Source: Meridianimaribacter flavus (GTDB lineage: Bacteria > Bacteroidota > Bacteroidia > Flavobacteriales > Flavobacteriaceae). Taken from it: 64,000 nt of DNA. Numbering within the stretch: position 1 is the first letter of the stretch; the number at the start of each line of letters is the position of its first letter. Positions 28,435 to 38,111 of this stretch are shown here, in pieces. A program made the translations under genes and the position numbers. The stretch lies in contig NZ_SOQZ01000001.1 in NCBI RefSeq assembly GCF_004366715.1, positions 186,001 to 250,000 on the forward strand. Reading direction: 5' to 3'. The notes under the pieces were generated by a model that worked only from the letters and a program-made list of their open reading frames with translations, was not told the DNA's origin and ran no database searches.

Positions 28435-29460
28435 ATGCAAGATGCGCCTAAACACATACTCGTTATTCGTCTTTCAGCAATGGGAGATGTTGCTATGACA
28501 GTAAATGTGTTACGTGCGTTTACACAGCAATATCCTGATGTAAAACTTACCGTATTAACACGCGCTTTTTTTAAACCTTTTTTTAGAGATTTAAAAAATG
28601 TTAGCGTGTTTCATGCTGACGTAAAACATAAACACAAAGGCGTTTTAGGGCTCTATAAATTGTCTAAAGAGTTAAAAGCATTAAAAATAGATGCTGTTGC
28701 CGACTTACATAATGTGTTGCGTTCTAATATTTTAAAAACACTTCTCTTCGGAATAAAAACCGTACAAATAGATAAAGGTCGTGCTGAAAAGAAAGCCCTT
28801 GTTTCAGGGCATGAATTCAAGCAACTTAAAACAACACATCAGCGATATGCCGACGTTTTTAAAACATTAGGATTTCCGATAGATTTATCAAATCCTAACT
28901 TTCCTGAAAAGAAGCCATTAAGTAAAAAAGTAATTGAAACTATTGGAAACGAGCAAAAAAAGCGCATTGGTATTGCCCCTTTTGCTGCACACGAAAGTAA
29001 GATGTATCCGCTTGATTTAATGCAAGAAGTGATAGAGCAACTTGCTGAAAAGTATACTGTTTTATTATTTGGTGGCGGAAAAAAAGAAATACAAACACTT
29101 ACCTATTTTGAATCTCAAGAAAAAGGCATTATTAATCTAGCAGGAAAATTAACGCTTGATGAAGAATTGGATGTTGTTTCAAACCTAGATGTTATGCTTT
29201 CTATGGATTCTGGTAACGCTCATATTGCTGCGATGCTAGGTGTAAAAACCATTACAATTTGGGGTGTTACACATCCGTATGCTGGTTTTACTCCTTTTAA
29301 CCAACCAGAAGATTTTTGCTTATTAGCAGATAGAACACAATACCCAAAAATTCCAACGTCGGTTTACGGTAATAAATTCCCAGAAGACTATAAAAATGCC
29401 GCTGGAAGTATTCCTGTTAAAACAGTTGTAGAGAAAATACAGTCAGTCATTCCTGTGTAG
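28435..29460 (+). CDS. Glycosyltransferase family 9 (heptosyltransferase-like)
   Basis: This 341-residue GT-B protein has the ADP-heptose:LPS heptosyltransferase pattern: ILVIRLSAMGDVAMTVNVLR at the N-terminus, and LDVMLSMDSGNAHIAAMLGV with ITIWGVTHPYAGF in the C-terminal domain. It probably adds a sugar to the LPS core or another envelope glycan in the cytoplasm. It follows DUF4254 in the same orientation and faces the oxidoreductase gene convergently. Confidence 0.88.
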   Translation: MQDAPKHILVIRLSAMGDVAMTVNVLRAFTQQYPDVKLTVLTRAFFKPFFRDLKNVSVFHADVKHKHKGVLGLYKLSKELKALKIDAVADLHNVLRSNILKTLLFGIKTVQIDKGRAEKKALVSGHEFKQLKTTHQRYADVFKTLGFPIDLSNPNFPEKKPLSKKVIETIGNEQKKRIGIAPFAAHESKMYPLDLMQEVIEQLAEKYTVLLFGGGKKEIQTLTYFESQEKGIINLAGKLTLDEELDVVSNLDVMLSMDSGNAHIAAMLGVKTITIWGVTHPYAGFTPFNQPEDFCLLADRTQYPKIPTSVYGNKFPEDYKNAAGSIPVKTVVEKIQSVIPV

Positions 29461-29484
29461 GCAAGGAGTCTATTTAAAGAAACT

Positions 29485-29563
29485 TGTCATTACACGATTG
29501 ACGCGGAATCCCATTGAAACACATTAATATAAATGGATGCTGCATCGTAGTGCAGCATGACAA
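29485..29563. repeat. Two REP-like elements in a convergent gap
   Basis: The gap between two converging genes holds a degenerate element starting TTGTCATTACACG and ending GGAATCCCATT (29485-29516). It also has a clear inverted repeat ATGCTGCA, loop TCGTAG, TGCAGCAT at 29537-29558. Read on the minus strand, the second has GTC before the stem and CC after GCAT, as in the elements at 3930 and 41814. Either could also end transcription. Nothing else is seen in this gap. Confidence 0.6.
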
Positions 29564-29612
29564 AACAAGGTGTTTTTTTAAGGTGAAACAGTCTAAAATC
29601 TGAATCTATTAA

Positions 29613-30668
29613 TCAAATATCATCATAATCCACAACAATTGTTGGTGTTGTAGGATGCGCTTGACATGTTAAAATTAAACCTTCAGCAACTTCATTATCG
29701 GTTAAAATATTATTTTGGCGCATGGTAGCTTCGCCTTCTTTAATTCGCGCTAAACAACTGCTGCAAATTCCGCCTTGGCAAGAATATGGTGCGTCTAAAT
29801 CTTCATCTAAAGCTGCTTCAAGAATAGATTGTTTTTGAGACATTTCAAAAGTTGCTTCTTCATCATCAACAATTACAGTGATTTTTGTTTGTCCTTCACC
29901 AATAGAGCTATTATCAACTTCGGTTGGTTTTGCAGCTTTAAAAAGTTCAAATAAAATTCGGTCTTTTGCTATTCCGTTTTCGGTTAATACATCTTTAACG
30001 GTGTGAATCATAGCTTCTGGACCACATAAATACACAGCATCAACATCTATGTTTTTATGTTTGTTTTTCATAACATAATTCACTGTGCTTTTTTCTATTC
30101 TACCAAAAATAGCATCGTCTTCATCAGCTTGACTAAACACAAATTGGATAGAAAAACGCTCGCTGTATTTATGCTGTAGTTCTAAAAGTTCGTTTAGAAA
30201 CATAGTGTCTTGTGTAGTTTTGTTACCGTAAACCAAAATCACTTCACTATGAACTTCTTCTTCTAGAGCACATTTTATAATACTTAATATAGGAGTAATA
30301 CCACTTCCAGCAGCAAACGCAGCTATGTTTTTGGTTTTTTTATCGTTAGGAACAAATGTAAAATGTCCTTTTGGTGGTGCAACATCTATAGTGTCTCCTG
30401 CTTTTAATACATTATTTGCATAGGCAGAAAATGTACCGTCTTTTACCTCTTTTACAGCAACTTTTATCTCACCACTTTTAGGCGACGAACACAAGGAGTA
30501 ATCACGACGAACTTCGTTACCATTTAAGGTAGTTCTCAACGTAATGTATTGTCCTGCCGTAAACGAGAATTCGCTTTTTAATGTTTCAGGAATATGAAAA
30601 CTAATAGTTACAGATTTATCAGTTTCTCTTTGTATATCTTTTATTGTGAGTTTATGAAATTGCGCCAT
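29613..30668 (-). CDS. PaaE-like ferredoxin reductase (FAD, NADPH and 2Fe-2S domains)
   Basis: This 351-residue oxidoreductase has three domains. An FAD-binding barrel contains RRDYSLCSSP. An NAD(P)-binding domain contains AAGSGITPILSI and LCGPEAMI. A C-terminal plant-type ferredoxin domain has cysteines in CQGGICSSC, with a fourth Cys in LTCQAHP. The layout is that of PaaE, the reductase of phenylacetyl-CoA epoxidase, but no other paa gene is near. It may serve a different oxygenase, so the physiological partner is open. Confidence 0.85.
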   Translation of the reverse strand: MAQFHKLTIKDIQRETDKSVTISFHIPETLKSEFSFTAGQYITLRTTLNGNEVRRDYSLCSSPKSGEIKVAVKEVKDGTFSAYANNVLKAGDTIDVAPPKGHFTFVPNDKKTKNIAAFAAGSGITPILSIIKCALEEEVHSEVILVYGNKTTQDTMFLNELLELQHKYSERFSIQFVFSQADEDDAIFGRIEKSTVNYVMKNKHKNIDVDAVYLCGPEAMIHTVKDVLTENGIAKDRILFELFKAAKPTEVDNSSIGEGQTKITVIVDDEEATFEMSQKQSILEAALDEDLDAPYSCQGGICSSCLARIKEGEATMRQNNILTDNEVAEGLILTCQAHPTTPTIVVDYDDI

Positions 30669-30682
30669 GAATTATTTTTTTA

Positions 30683-30690
30683 CAAAAGTA
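30683..30690 (-). promoter_or_regulatory. Candidate -7 box for the PaaE-like reductase
   Basis: Read on the minus strand, TACTTTTG matches TAnnTTTG and lies 14 bp upstream of the ATG. A matching TTG at the expected distance is not evident. Confidence 0.4.
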
Positions 30691-30771
30691 AGAAAAGCAG
30701 TAAGTAATTAAGTTTTGATTGTAACAAAAAGTGTTTTAATATTACTAACAGTTTAAACCAATCTTTAAAAA

Positions 30772-32253
30772 ATGAAATTAAAACACTTTTTAAATCTTGA
30801 GTGGAAACAATACTTTAGGTCATCGTATTGGCAAAAAAGTATGGCGTTAAATATTTTACTTGTGTTTTTTGCCTTGTACTTTGTAGTAATGTTTTTGATA
30901 GTAGGAGTAGCAATTTATCCGATTCTAAAAGACCAATTTCCAGATCAAGATCCATTATTTATAGTTAATAGTTATATTTTTTATTGGATTATTGTTGATG
31001 TGCTCATGAGGTTCTTTTTTCAGAAGCTACCAGTAATGAGTGTTAAACCTTTGTTGACATTGCCTGTTAAACGCAGTAAGGTGGTAAACTATGTGTTGGG
31101 GAAATCTGCTTTTTCTTTTTTCAACTTTTTACCAATGTTTGCCATTATTCCTTTTGGGATAATGCTGTTAATAAACGACTACCCAACTGTTTCTGTCCTA
31201 GTTTGGGTTCTAACCATACTTTGTATAACGCTAATTATTAATTTTCTAAATTTTATTTTAGAAAGTTTTTCGGCTGAAACTGAATTGTCTTTTCTTCCGG
31301 TAATTGCAATTTCAGGAGGATTATTTGCTTTAAACTATTTCAACATTATTTCGTTTACCGATTTAGTAGCGCAAGCAGTAAATGGTGTTTACAACAATCC
31401 TGTTTTATTGTTAGTTCCGATATTGATTTTGATAGCATTGTATGTTGTAAACTTTAAAATGCTAAGAAAAAAACTGTTTTTAGATAGCTCATTAAAATCA
31501 AATGTTAAAGAAGTAAATTCTTCTAATTTGGAGTGGACCAGAAAGTTTGGTGACTCAGCACCTTTTATGCAGTTAGATTTACGTTTAATTTGGAGAAATA
31601 AGCGTCCGCGTTCTTCGGTATTTATTTTAATTATTGGGTTGTTGTATGGGTTGTTTTTCTATCCAAATCCAACCTATAGCGAAATGCCTTGGATTTTTGG
31701 TTTTGTAGGCATTTTTGTAACGGGAATTTTCTTAATCAATTTTGGACAATTCGTTCCTGCTTGGGATAGTGGCTATTACAAAATGTTAATGAGTCAAAAT
31801 ATTCAATACAAACAATACCTTAAATCTAAGTTTAATTTAATGGCTTTTAGTGTGGTTGTTATGCTTGTATTGAGTATTCCTTATGTGTATTTTGGATGGA
31901 ATATTCTGTTAGCACATGTAGCTGCAGCAATATATAACATTGGTGTAAACACACATGTGATTTTATTAGGAGGGTCATTTAACAGAAAAAAGATAGACCT
32001 CAATCAACGTGCTGCGTTTAATTATCAAGGTACAGGAGCTGTTCAGTGGTTAATTGGGCTTCCGCTTATGCTATTGCCATTAGTCATTTTTGGAGTTTCT
32101 TACTGGTTGACCAACTTTGAAATAGCCTGTTTAATATTAGCACTTATAGGTGTTGTAGGAATTGTTTTCCATCAAAAATTAATGAAATTAATAGTCGATA
32201 AATATTTGGCTTCAAAATATAAAATGATTGACGCATTTAGTCAAGATTCTTAA
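30772..32253 (+). CDS. ABC-2 type permease (DUF5687-like)
   Basis: This 493-residue inner-membrane protein has about 12 hydrophobic segments and the N-terminus MKLKHFLNLEWKQYFRSSYW, typical of a Bacteroidota ABC-2 permease family (DUF5687). A hydrophilic section near 235-275 separates two membrane halves. The ATPase gene follows 12 bp downstream, so together they form an exporter of unknown substrate. Confidence 0.85.
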   Translation: MKLKHFLNLEWKQYFRSSYWQKSMALNILLVFFALYFVVMFLIVGVAIYPILKDQFPDQDPLFIVNSYIFYWIIVDVLMRFFFQKLPVMSVKPLLTLPVKRSKVVNYVLGKSAFSFFNFLPMFAIIPFGIMLLINDYPTVSVLVWVLTILCITLIINFLNFILESFSAETELSFLPVIAISGGLFALNYFNIISFTDLVAQAVNGVYNNPVLLLVPILILIALYVVNFKMLRKKLFLDSSLKSNVKEVNSSNLEWTRKFGDSAPFMQLDLRLIWRNKRPRSSVFILIIGLLYGLFFYPNPTYSEMPWIFGFVGIFVTGIFLINFGQFVPAWDSGYYKMLMSQNIQYKQYLKSKFNLMAFSVVVMLVLSIPYVYFGWNILLAHVAAAIYNIGVNTHVILLGGSFNRKKIDLNQRAAFNYQGTGAVQWLIGLPLMLLPLVIFGVSYWLTNFEIACLILALIGVVGIVFHQKLMKLIVDKYLASKYKMIDAFSQDS

Positions 32254-32265
32254 AAACTAAAAACT

Positions 32266-32973
32266 ATGATTGTAACTTCTAATCTTTCAAAATCTTACGG
32301 TAGCAAATCTGTTTTAAACATTGCTGATTTAAATATTCCAAAAGGTCAAAGTTTTGGTTTGGTTGGTAATAATGGTGCAGGTAAAACCACATATTTCAGT
32401 TTGCTATTAGATTTAATTCAACCTACTACAGGCTACATAAAAAACAACAATATAAAAGTAAATGAAAGTGAAGACTGGAAGCCTTTTACTTCGGCATTTA
32501 TTGATGAAAGTTTTTTAATAGGCTACCTAACACCAGAAGAATACTTTTATTTTATTGGCGAACTTCGTGGTCAAAACAAAGCCGATGTTGATGCTTTGGT
32601 GGCACAATTTGAAGACTTCTTTCATGGTGAAATACTTAACCAAAAGAAATACTTAAGAGACCTTAGTAAAGGAAACCAAAAGAAAGCTGGTATTGTTGCT
32701 GCTTTAATAGGTAATCCAGAAGTTATTATCTTAGATGAACCTTTTGCAAACCTTGATCCAACGACACAAATAAGACTAAAAGCTATAGTTAAAAACCTAG
32801 CCGAAAAACAAGGTATTACGGTTTTAATCTCTAGTCATGATTTACTTCATGTTACCGATGTTTGCGAACGTATAGTTGTACTCGAAAAAGGAGAAGTAGT
32901 GAAAGACTTAGTTACTAGTGAAGCCACATTAAAAGAGTTGGAAGCACATTTCTCGGGTTCGGAAACCGTTTAA
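32266..32973 (+). CDS. ABC transporter ATP-binding protein
   Basis: This 235-residue ATPase has Walker A GNNGAGKTT near 34-42, the signature LSKGNQKKAG near 132-141 and Walker B VIILDEPFANLDP, followed by the switch His in SSHD. It energises the DUF5687-like permease encoded just upstream. The signature has LSKGN in place of the usual LSGGQ, a variant common among ABC-2 exporters. Confidence 0.93.
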   Translation: MIVTSNLSKSYGSKSVLNIADLNIPKGQSFGLVGNNGAGKTTYFSLLLDLIQPTTGYIKNNNIKVNESEDWKPFTSAFIDESFLIGYLTPEEYFYFIGELRGQNKADVDALVAQFEDFFHGEILNQKKYLRDLSKGNQKKAGIVAALIGNPEVIILDEPFANLDPTTQIRLKAIVKNLAEKQGITVLISSHDLLHVTDVCERIVVLEKGEVVKDLVTSEATLKELEAHFSGSETV

Positions 32974-33078
32974 AAACCATCCGTTTTTTCAATATAATTC
33001 AAAAAGATGCTTATTTTTACAGCAATACATAATATATGTAGCTGTTTTTAGTTATCTATAAACCAAATACAACCAACG

Positions 33079-35622
33079 TTGAACACATCTTTTAGAACTA
33101 TATTGATCCTATGTTGTGCAGTATTACTTGTAACATCTTGTTCTCGTAAAAAAAATAAGTTTTTAAACAGAAACTTTCATGCACTAGGAACAAAGTACAA
33201 TATTCTTTACAATGGTGACATCGCTCTAGAAAAAGGTAGAGAAAGTGTCGATAATGCTTTTACTGATAATTATTGGGAGCTCCTTCAGGTAGAACGTATG
33301 GAAGACCTTGAAGAAGTGGTGCTTCCGGGTCAATCTAAAAATCAGGATTTTGAACGTGCCGAAGAAAAAGCCATAAAGGCAATTCAAAAACACGGAATGA
33401 ATATTCAAGGAAAAGAATACAATCCGCAAATTGATGAAGCTTATTTGTTGCTTGGGAAAGCAAGATATTTTGATCAGCGTTTTGTGCCTGCATTAGAAGC
33501 CTTTAATTATATTCTCTACAAGTATCCTGCTAGTGATAAAATCAATACTGCAAAAATATGGCGCGAAAAGGCAAACATAAGGTTAGAAAACAACGAGCTA
33601 GCAATAAAAAACCTTAAACGCCTTTTAGAACAAGAAGAATTAGAAGACCAAGATTTAGCTGATGCTAATGCAATACTTGGGCAAGCTTATATTAACATTA
33701 AAGCTAAAGACAGTGCTTTAACAAGGTTAAATTTAGCTGCTGAAACAGCAAAAAAACACAACGAAAAAGCACGTTACAATTACATTGTTGGGCAGTTGTA
33801 TAATGAATTTGGAAAAAAGGATAGTGCAAACTTAGCCTTTGACAAAATCATTGATATGCATAGGAAAATTCCAAGACCGTATTACATAAATGCGCATTTG
33901 GAAAAGATAAAGAATTTTGATGCTAACGAAGGCAATGTATTAGAGTTTGAAGAGTATTTGGTCGACTTAGAAGAAAATAGAGAAAACAGGCCTTTTTTAG
34001 ATAAAATCTATTATTACATTGGCGAGTATTACAGAGGAAAAACTTCTGATAGTATTGCAGAATCCTACTATAACAAATCGCTTAGAACCAACAGTCAAGA
34101 CAAGCAGCTAAAAGCATTTGATTATTCCATTTTAGGAGACATGAGTTTCGATAGAGCTGAGTATAGTATTGCAGGAGCATATTATGACAGCACCATGAGT
34201 AACATGGTATTAAACTCTAAACCTTACAGAATTATTAAACGTAAGAGAGATAACCTTGAAGACGTTATTCATTACGAAGATATTGCGCAACGCAATGACA
34301 GTATTCTGGATTTAGTAAATATGTCTGACGAAGATAGACTAGCGCTTTTTAAGGCATTTACTGATGACTTAAAAGCTAAAGCAGAGGAAGAAGCCGAAAG
34401 AAAAGAAATTGCTGAACGAAAATTATCTGCAGCAGCAGCTTCAAACGATCTTAATTCAAAATCATCAAACAGCAAGTTTGCAACAAATAAAAGTGGAGGA
34501 GAAACTTTTTACTTTTACAATTCCACAACTGTGGCTTATGGAAAAAGTGAGTTTGCAAAAACTTGGGGAGACCGAACACTTAAAGATAATTGGAGATTAT
34601 CAGCAGGAATTGGCGCATCAACAACTTCGCAACAAAACACCGACATAACTCAAGGAGCTTCAGAAGAAGAAATTTACAACCCTGAGTTTTACATTGCTAA
34701 AATTCCAACCGATCAAAAAGTGTTGGATAGTTTAGCTAAGGAACGCAATTTCGCATACTATCAATTAGGAATAATCTATAAAGAAAAGTTTAAGGAATAT
34801 GTATTAGCAAAAGACAAGCTTCAACAATTGCTGAAAAACAATCCTGAAGAACGATTGATTTTACCTTCTAAGTATAATTTATATAAAATTTACGAAGAGT
34901 TAAATTTAAACGATGAAGCCGAAATAGCTAAAAACGATATTATTGCTAATTATCCTGACTCTAGATATGCTGAAATACTGCTGAATCCTCAGTCAGAATT
35001 TTCAAAAGATGAGAATAGTCCTGAAAGTTTATATGAGAGCCTTTATCAATTATTTACAGAACAAGAATATGCTGAGGTCATCAATGGCTGTGAAGAGAAT
35101 ATAAAGCTTTTTGAAGGCGATATTATAGTGCCTAAGTTTGAATTACTTAAAGCATCTGCAAGAGGTAGGCTTTATGGATTTGAAGCTTATAAAGAAGGGG
35201 TGAATTATGTGTCGCTTAACTATCCAAATTCCGAAGAAGGAAAACAAGCGCAAGAAATAATGACCAAAGTAATTCCTGTGCTCTCTAAAAAGGAATTTGT
35301 AGATAATGCAACAGCTAAAAACTTTAATGTAATTTACAGGTTTAATGCCGATGAGGACATTAAGGAGTTTGTTGAAAAACTCAACAAGGCTGTGTCAAAT
35401 ATTAGTTATTTTGATTTAACGACATCAGTTGATGTTTATGATGAAAATACTAAATTTGTAGTAGTTCATGGTTTAAAAAGCGTTGAAGGAGCTTCAGGTT
35501 TTGCCGAAATACTTGAAGAAAATAAGCATAAAATTGTAAAAGAGCACTTTGCAATATCTTCGCCTAACTATGCCATAGTACAAATGCACAAAAACATAAA
35601 TGAATACCTAGAATCTCAATAA
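33079..35622 (+). CDS. sprE: Gliding motility / type IX secretion lipoprotein SprE (PorW)
   Basis: This 847-residue lipoprotein (signal peptide ending LLVTSC) is rich in tetratricopeptide-like helical repeats. Its sequence after the Cys (RKKNKFLNRNFHALGTKYNI) and its size match SprE of Flavobacterium, called PorW in Porphyromonas, which is required for the type IX secretion system and for spreading. A low-complexity region (about residues 435-480) splits the two repeat halves. Translation begins at TTG (33079), since no ATG lies near the signal peptide. It is followed 10 bp later by the bactofilin gene. Confidence 0.88.
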   Translation: MNTSFRTILILCCAVLLVTSCSRKKNKFLNRNFHALGTKYNILYNGDIALEKGRESVDNAFTDNYWELLQVERMEDLEEVVLPGQSKNQDFERAEEKAIKAIQKHGMNIQGKEYNPQIDEAYLLLGKARYFDQRFVPALEAFNYILYKYPASDKINTAKIWREKANIRLENNELAIKNLKRLLEQEELEDQDLADANAILGQAYINIKAKDSALTRLNLAAETAKKHNEKARYNYIVGQLYNEFGKKDSANLAFDKIIDMHRKIPRPYYINAHLEKIKNFDANEGNVLEFEEYLVDLEENRENRPFLDKIYYYIGEYYRGKTSDSIAESYYNKSLRTNSQDKQLKAFDYSILGDMSFDRAEYSIAGAYYDSTMSNMVLNSKPYRIIKRKRDNLEDVIHYEDIAQRNDSILDLVNMSDEDRLALFKAFTDDLKAKAEEEAERKEIAERKLSAAAASNDLNSKSSNSKFATNKSGGETFYFYNSTTVAYGKSEFAKTWGDRTLKDNWRLSAGIGASTTSQQNTDITQGASEEEIYNPEFYIAKIPTDQKVLDSLAKERNFAYYQLGIIYKEKFKEYVLAKDKLQQLLKNNPEERLILPSKYNLYKIYEELNLNDEAEIAKNDIIANYPDSRYAEILLNPQSEFSKDENSPESLYESLYQLFTEQEYAEVINGCEENIKLFEGDIIVPKFELLKASARGRLYGFEAYKEGVNYVSLNYPNSEEGKQAQEIMTKVIPVLSKKEFVDNATAKNFNVIYRFNADEDIKEFVEKLNKAVSNISYFDLTTSVDVYDENTKFVVVHGLKSVEGASGFAEILEENKHKIVKEHFAISSPNYAIVQMHKNINEYLESQ

Positions 35623-35632
35623 AATTTAACCT

Positions 35633-36067
35633 ATGTTTTCGGATCAAAAAAGAGGAAGGATGGCAACAGAAACAATTTCACAACAAAATAGCATTGCTAA
35701 AGGCACCACAATTACAGGTGATATTATTAGTGATGGTGACTTTAGGATTGAAGGTACTGTTCAGGGTAATATTAAAACACCTGGTAAAGTTGTAATAGGA
35801 AGAACAGGAGTCATTAACGGAACTCTAAAAAGTTCTAATGCAGATATCGAAGGGAAATTTTCAGGAAAGCTTATTCTTTCAGACACCTTATCATTAAAAT
35901 CCTCTGCTTTTGTTGAAGGTGAAGTTGAGGTTGGTAAACTTGCTGTAGAACCTGGAGCTACTTTTAATGCTACATGCGCAATGAAAGGAGCAATTAAAGA
36001 ATTAAGTAAAGGTGGCGAGTTACAACGACCAGCACAAGAAAAGCAAGGACAAGGGCAATCAGCTTAA
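35633..36067 (+). CDS. Bactofilin (polymer-forming cytoskeletal protein)
   Basis: This 144-residue protein has the bactofilin core of short beta-helix turns: GTTITGDIISDGDFRIEGTVQGNI, repeated in VVIGRTGVINGTLKSSNADIEGKFSG. A flexible N-terminus and a Gln/Gly-rich tail flank it. Bactofilins assemble into filaments at the inner membrane and help place envelope enzymes. The last 56 bases overlap the atpZ reading frame. Confidence 0.92.
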   Translation: MFSDQKRGRMATETISQQNSIAKGTTITGDIISDGDFRIEGTVQGNIKTPGKVVIGRTGVINGTLKSSNADIEGKFSGKLILSDTLSLKSSAFVEGEVEVGKLAVEPGATFNATCAMKGAIKELSKGGELQRPAQEKQGQGQSA

Positions 36068-36263
36068 TGCTTATGCTAAACTTTCGGGTTTGGTTTTTCA
36101 AATGGCTGCTATTATTGCAATAGGAACATTTTGCGGTGTCAAACTCGACGAAAAATTCCCAAACGAACACAACCTTTATACAATTGTATTATCATTTGTA
36201 TCTGTAATTGTATCAATTGTTTTTGTAATAAGACGTATTATTGCAAATTCAAAAGACAATTAA
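36012..36263 (+). CDS. atpZ: AtpZ/AtpI family protein
   Basis: This 83-residue protein has two membrane helices (residues about 25-45 and 55-75) with GVKLDEKFPN between them, the pattern of AtpZ/AtpI proteins that accompany ATP synthase operons. Known members assist ATP synthase assembly or Mg/Ca uptake. The only start in frame is GTG at 36012, inside the bactofilin gene, so the two are overlapping genes read in different frames. It opens the ATP synthase gene group. Confidence 0.82.
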   Translation: MASYNDQHKKSKDKGNQLNAYAKLSGLVFQMAAIIAIGTFCGVKLDEKFPNEHNLYTIVLSFVSVIVSIVFVIRRIIANSKDN

Positions 36264-36266
36264 GTT

Positions 36267-36668
36267 ATGAATTCAGCTTTTAAATCTAGGCAACTTTCTT
36301 TTTTAGTACAAAACATAATTTTTACGCTAGTACTTTTTGGGTTACATAGCTATCTATTATCATATTTAGCAACAGACATTTCTTTTTTCTTCCCTGTTTG
36401 GCAAATCTATGTATTTCATTTTGTTATCACTACTTTGCTTTATACAGTAATAAACTATAAATACTCTAGTGGAAAGACTGAGGTTTTTAATGTGTTTATG
36501 ATGAGTACATTTTTAAAAATGATATTAGCCATTGTGTTTTTATTACCTCTTCTGCTTTCAGATAAAGAGAATAGACAACCCGATGTTTTCAATTTCTTTA
36601 TTCCTTACTTTCTGTATTTATTTTTTGAAGTCTTTTCACTTACAAAGTTTCTTCAGAAAACCCCTTAA
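36267..36668 (+). CDS. Small polytopic membrane protein of the atp group (DUF6168-like)
   Basis: This 133-residue protein has four predicted membrane helices and no catalytic motif. Position (3 bp after atpZ, before atpB) and topology resemble AtpI of other bacteria, but sequence similarity is not obvious; it may be the Flavobacteriia family DUF6168. A role in ATP synthase assembly is inferred from position. Confidence 0.65.
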   Translation: MNSAFKSRQLSFLVQNIIFTLVLFGLHSYLLSYLATDISFFFPVWQIYVFHFVITTLLYTVINYKYSSGKTEVFNVFMMSTFLKMILAIVFLLPLLLSDKENRQPDVFNFFIPYFLYLFFEVFSLTKFLQKTP

Positions 36669-36721
36669 AAATGAGTTGTTTCGCCGAAAAAATCTAGGGT
36701 TTAAATAATCCTTAAAATAGT

Positions 36722-36753
36722 GTTGGACAATTAATATAATGTACGTACATTTG
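36722..36753 (+). promoter_or_regulatory. Promoter of the main ATP synthase operon
   Basis: GTTG at 36722-36725 is followed after 20 bp by TACATTTG at 36746-36753, a close match to the Bacteroidota TTG / TAnnTTTG promoter. The atpB ATG is 38 bp downstream. It suggests that atpBEFHAG can be transcribed separately from atpZ and its partner. Confidence 0.7.
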
Positions 36754-36791
36754 CACGGAATTTAAAGCAAGGTATTTTTAAGTAATACACA

Positions 36792-37874
36792 ATGACATTA
36801 AACACCTTTAAAAGCGCACTATTTTCTGTTCTGTTTTTAACCGTATCATTTTTTGGTTATGCTTCAGAAGATGCTCATTCTGAGAACAAAGAGGAATTCA
36901 ATCCTAAAGAGATGATTTTGCATCACGTAAAAGACGCTTACGGTATGCATATCATAGATATCAATGGACACCCAATTTCTATCCCACTTCCTATTATACT
37001 TTATACTGATAGTGGATTAACAACATTTATGTCTTCAGAGTTTCATCACGATTATAATGGAGAAGTAGTTGTTGAAAAAGATGGGCAACGTTTTGTAAAT
37101 GTTCATGAAAAAATTTACCGATTAAATGATGGTGAAACAACAGTAAAATACGATGCAGAACATCATCCTATTAATGCTGAGCGTCCTTGGGATTTTTCAA
37201 TAACAAGAAACGTTTTTATGATGTGGGTTTCAGTTATTGTATTGCTTTTCATTTTCCTTACTACTGCAAAACAGTACAAAAAATCAGGTAACTACGTACC
37301 AAAAGGAATTGCAAGTTTCATGGAGCCTCTTATTGTATTTGTAAGAGACGAGATTGCAAAGCCTATGATTGGTGAGCACAAGTACAAGCGGTTTATGCCA
37401 TACTTGTTAACTGTATTTTTCTTTATATGGATTAACAACATTTTCGGTTTAATTCCAATTTTAAATGGTGCTAACCTTAGTGGTAACATTGCGTTTACGT
37501 TCTCTTTAGCATTTTGTACTTTTTTAATAACAACATTTAGCGGAAACAAACATTACTGGAAACATATTTTCTGGATGCCTGGTGTACCAGTACCAATGAA
37601 AATATTTTTAATGCCTATTGAAATTGTAGGTATGTTCGTAAAACCAATTTCATTAATGATTCGTTTGTTTGCAAACATTACTGCTGGTCACATTATTATT
37701 CTAGCTTTAATGTCGTTAATATTCATTTTTGAAACCATTGCTGTTGCACCAGTATCTATAGCGTTCTCATTATTTATTGGGATTATAGAAATTGTGGTAA
37801 CTGCAATACAAGCATATATTTTTACAGTATTATCAGCGTTATACTTTGGTATGGCAACAGAAGAAGCACATTAA
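36792..37874 (+). CDS. atpB: ATP synthase F0 subunit a
   Basis: This 360-residue proton-channel subunit has a predicted signal sequence (to about residue 25) and a long His/Glu-rich N-terminal region before five or six membrane helices begin near residue 140. The essential Arg lies in SLMIRLFANITAGH. The N-terminal extension of over 100 residues is a Bacteroidota trait compared with the E. coli protein (271 residues). It is the first gene after the operon promoter. Confidence 0.95.
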   Translation: MTLNTFKSALFSVLFLTVSFFGYASEDAHSENKEEFNPKEMILHHVKDAYGMHIIDINGHPISIPLPIILYTDSGLTTFMSSEFHHDYNGEVVVEKDGQRFVNVHEKIYRLNDGETTVKYDAEHHPINAERPWDFSITRNVFMMWVSVIVLLFIFLTTAKQYKKSGNYVPKGIASFMEPLIVFVRDEIAKPMIGEHKYKRFMPYLLTVFFFIWINNIFGLIPILNGANLSGNIAFTFSLAFCTFLITTFSGNKHYWKHIFWMPGVPVPMKIFLMPIEIVGMFVKPISLMIRLFANITAGHIIILALMSLIFIFETIAVAPVSIAFSLFIGIIEIVVTAIQAYIFTVLSALYFGMATEEAH

Positions 37875-37893
37875 TTAATTTAAATTTTATATT

Positions 37894-38100
37894 ATGACTA
37901 TTACAGGAATCGCAGCAATTGGAGCTGGTTTAGCAGCAATTGGAGCTGGAATGGGAATTGGAAGAATCGGTGGATCAGCTATGGATGCTATGGCTCGTCA
38001 ACCAGAAATCCAAGGAAAAATCCAAACTTCAGCACTAATCTTAGCAGCCTTCGTAGAAGCAGTAGCTTTATTTGGTGTTGTTGCAGCATTAATCGTTTAA
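37894..38100 (+). CDS. atpE: ATP synthase F0 subunit c
   Basis: This 68-residue hairpin protein forms the rotor ring. The polar loop is ARQPE and the ion-binding Glu lies in the second helix (AAFVEAVALFGVV). The residues that make the sodium site in sodium-dependent c subunits (a Gln in helix 1 and Ser/Thr next to the Glu) are not seen, so proton coupling is likely. A strong hairpin follows the stop codon. Confidence 0.95.
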   Translation: MTITGIAAIGAGLAAIGAGMGIGRIGGSAMDAMARQPEIQGKIQTSALILAAFVEAVALFGVVAALIV

Positions 38101-38111
38101 TGATTAACAAG

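Noticed and set aside
29613-30668. Assignment as a phenylacetate degradation gene
   Set aside because: The domain order matches PaaE, but no other paa gene is near, and the CapK-like gene at 23178 belongs to the polysaccharide operon; the pathway role was left open.
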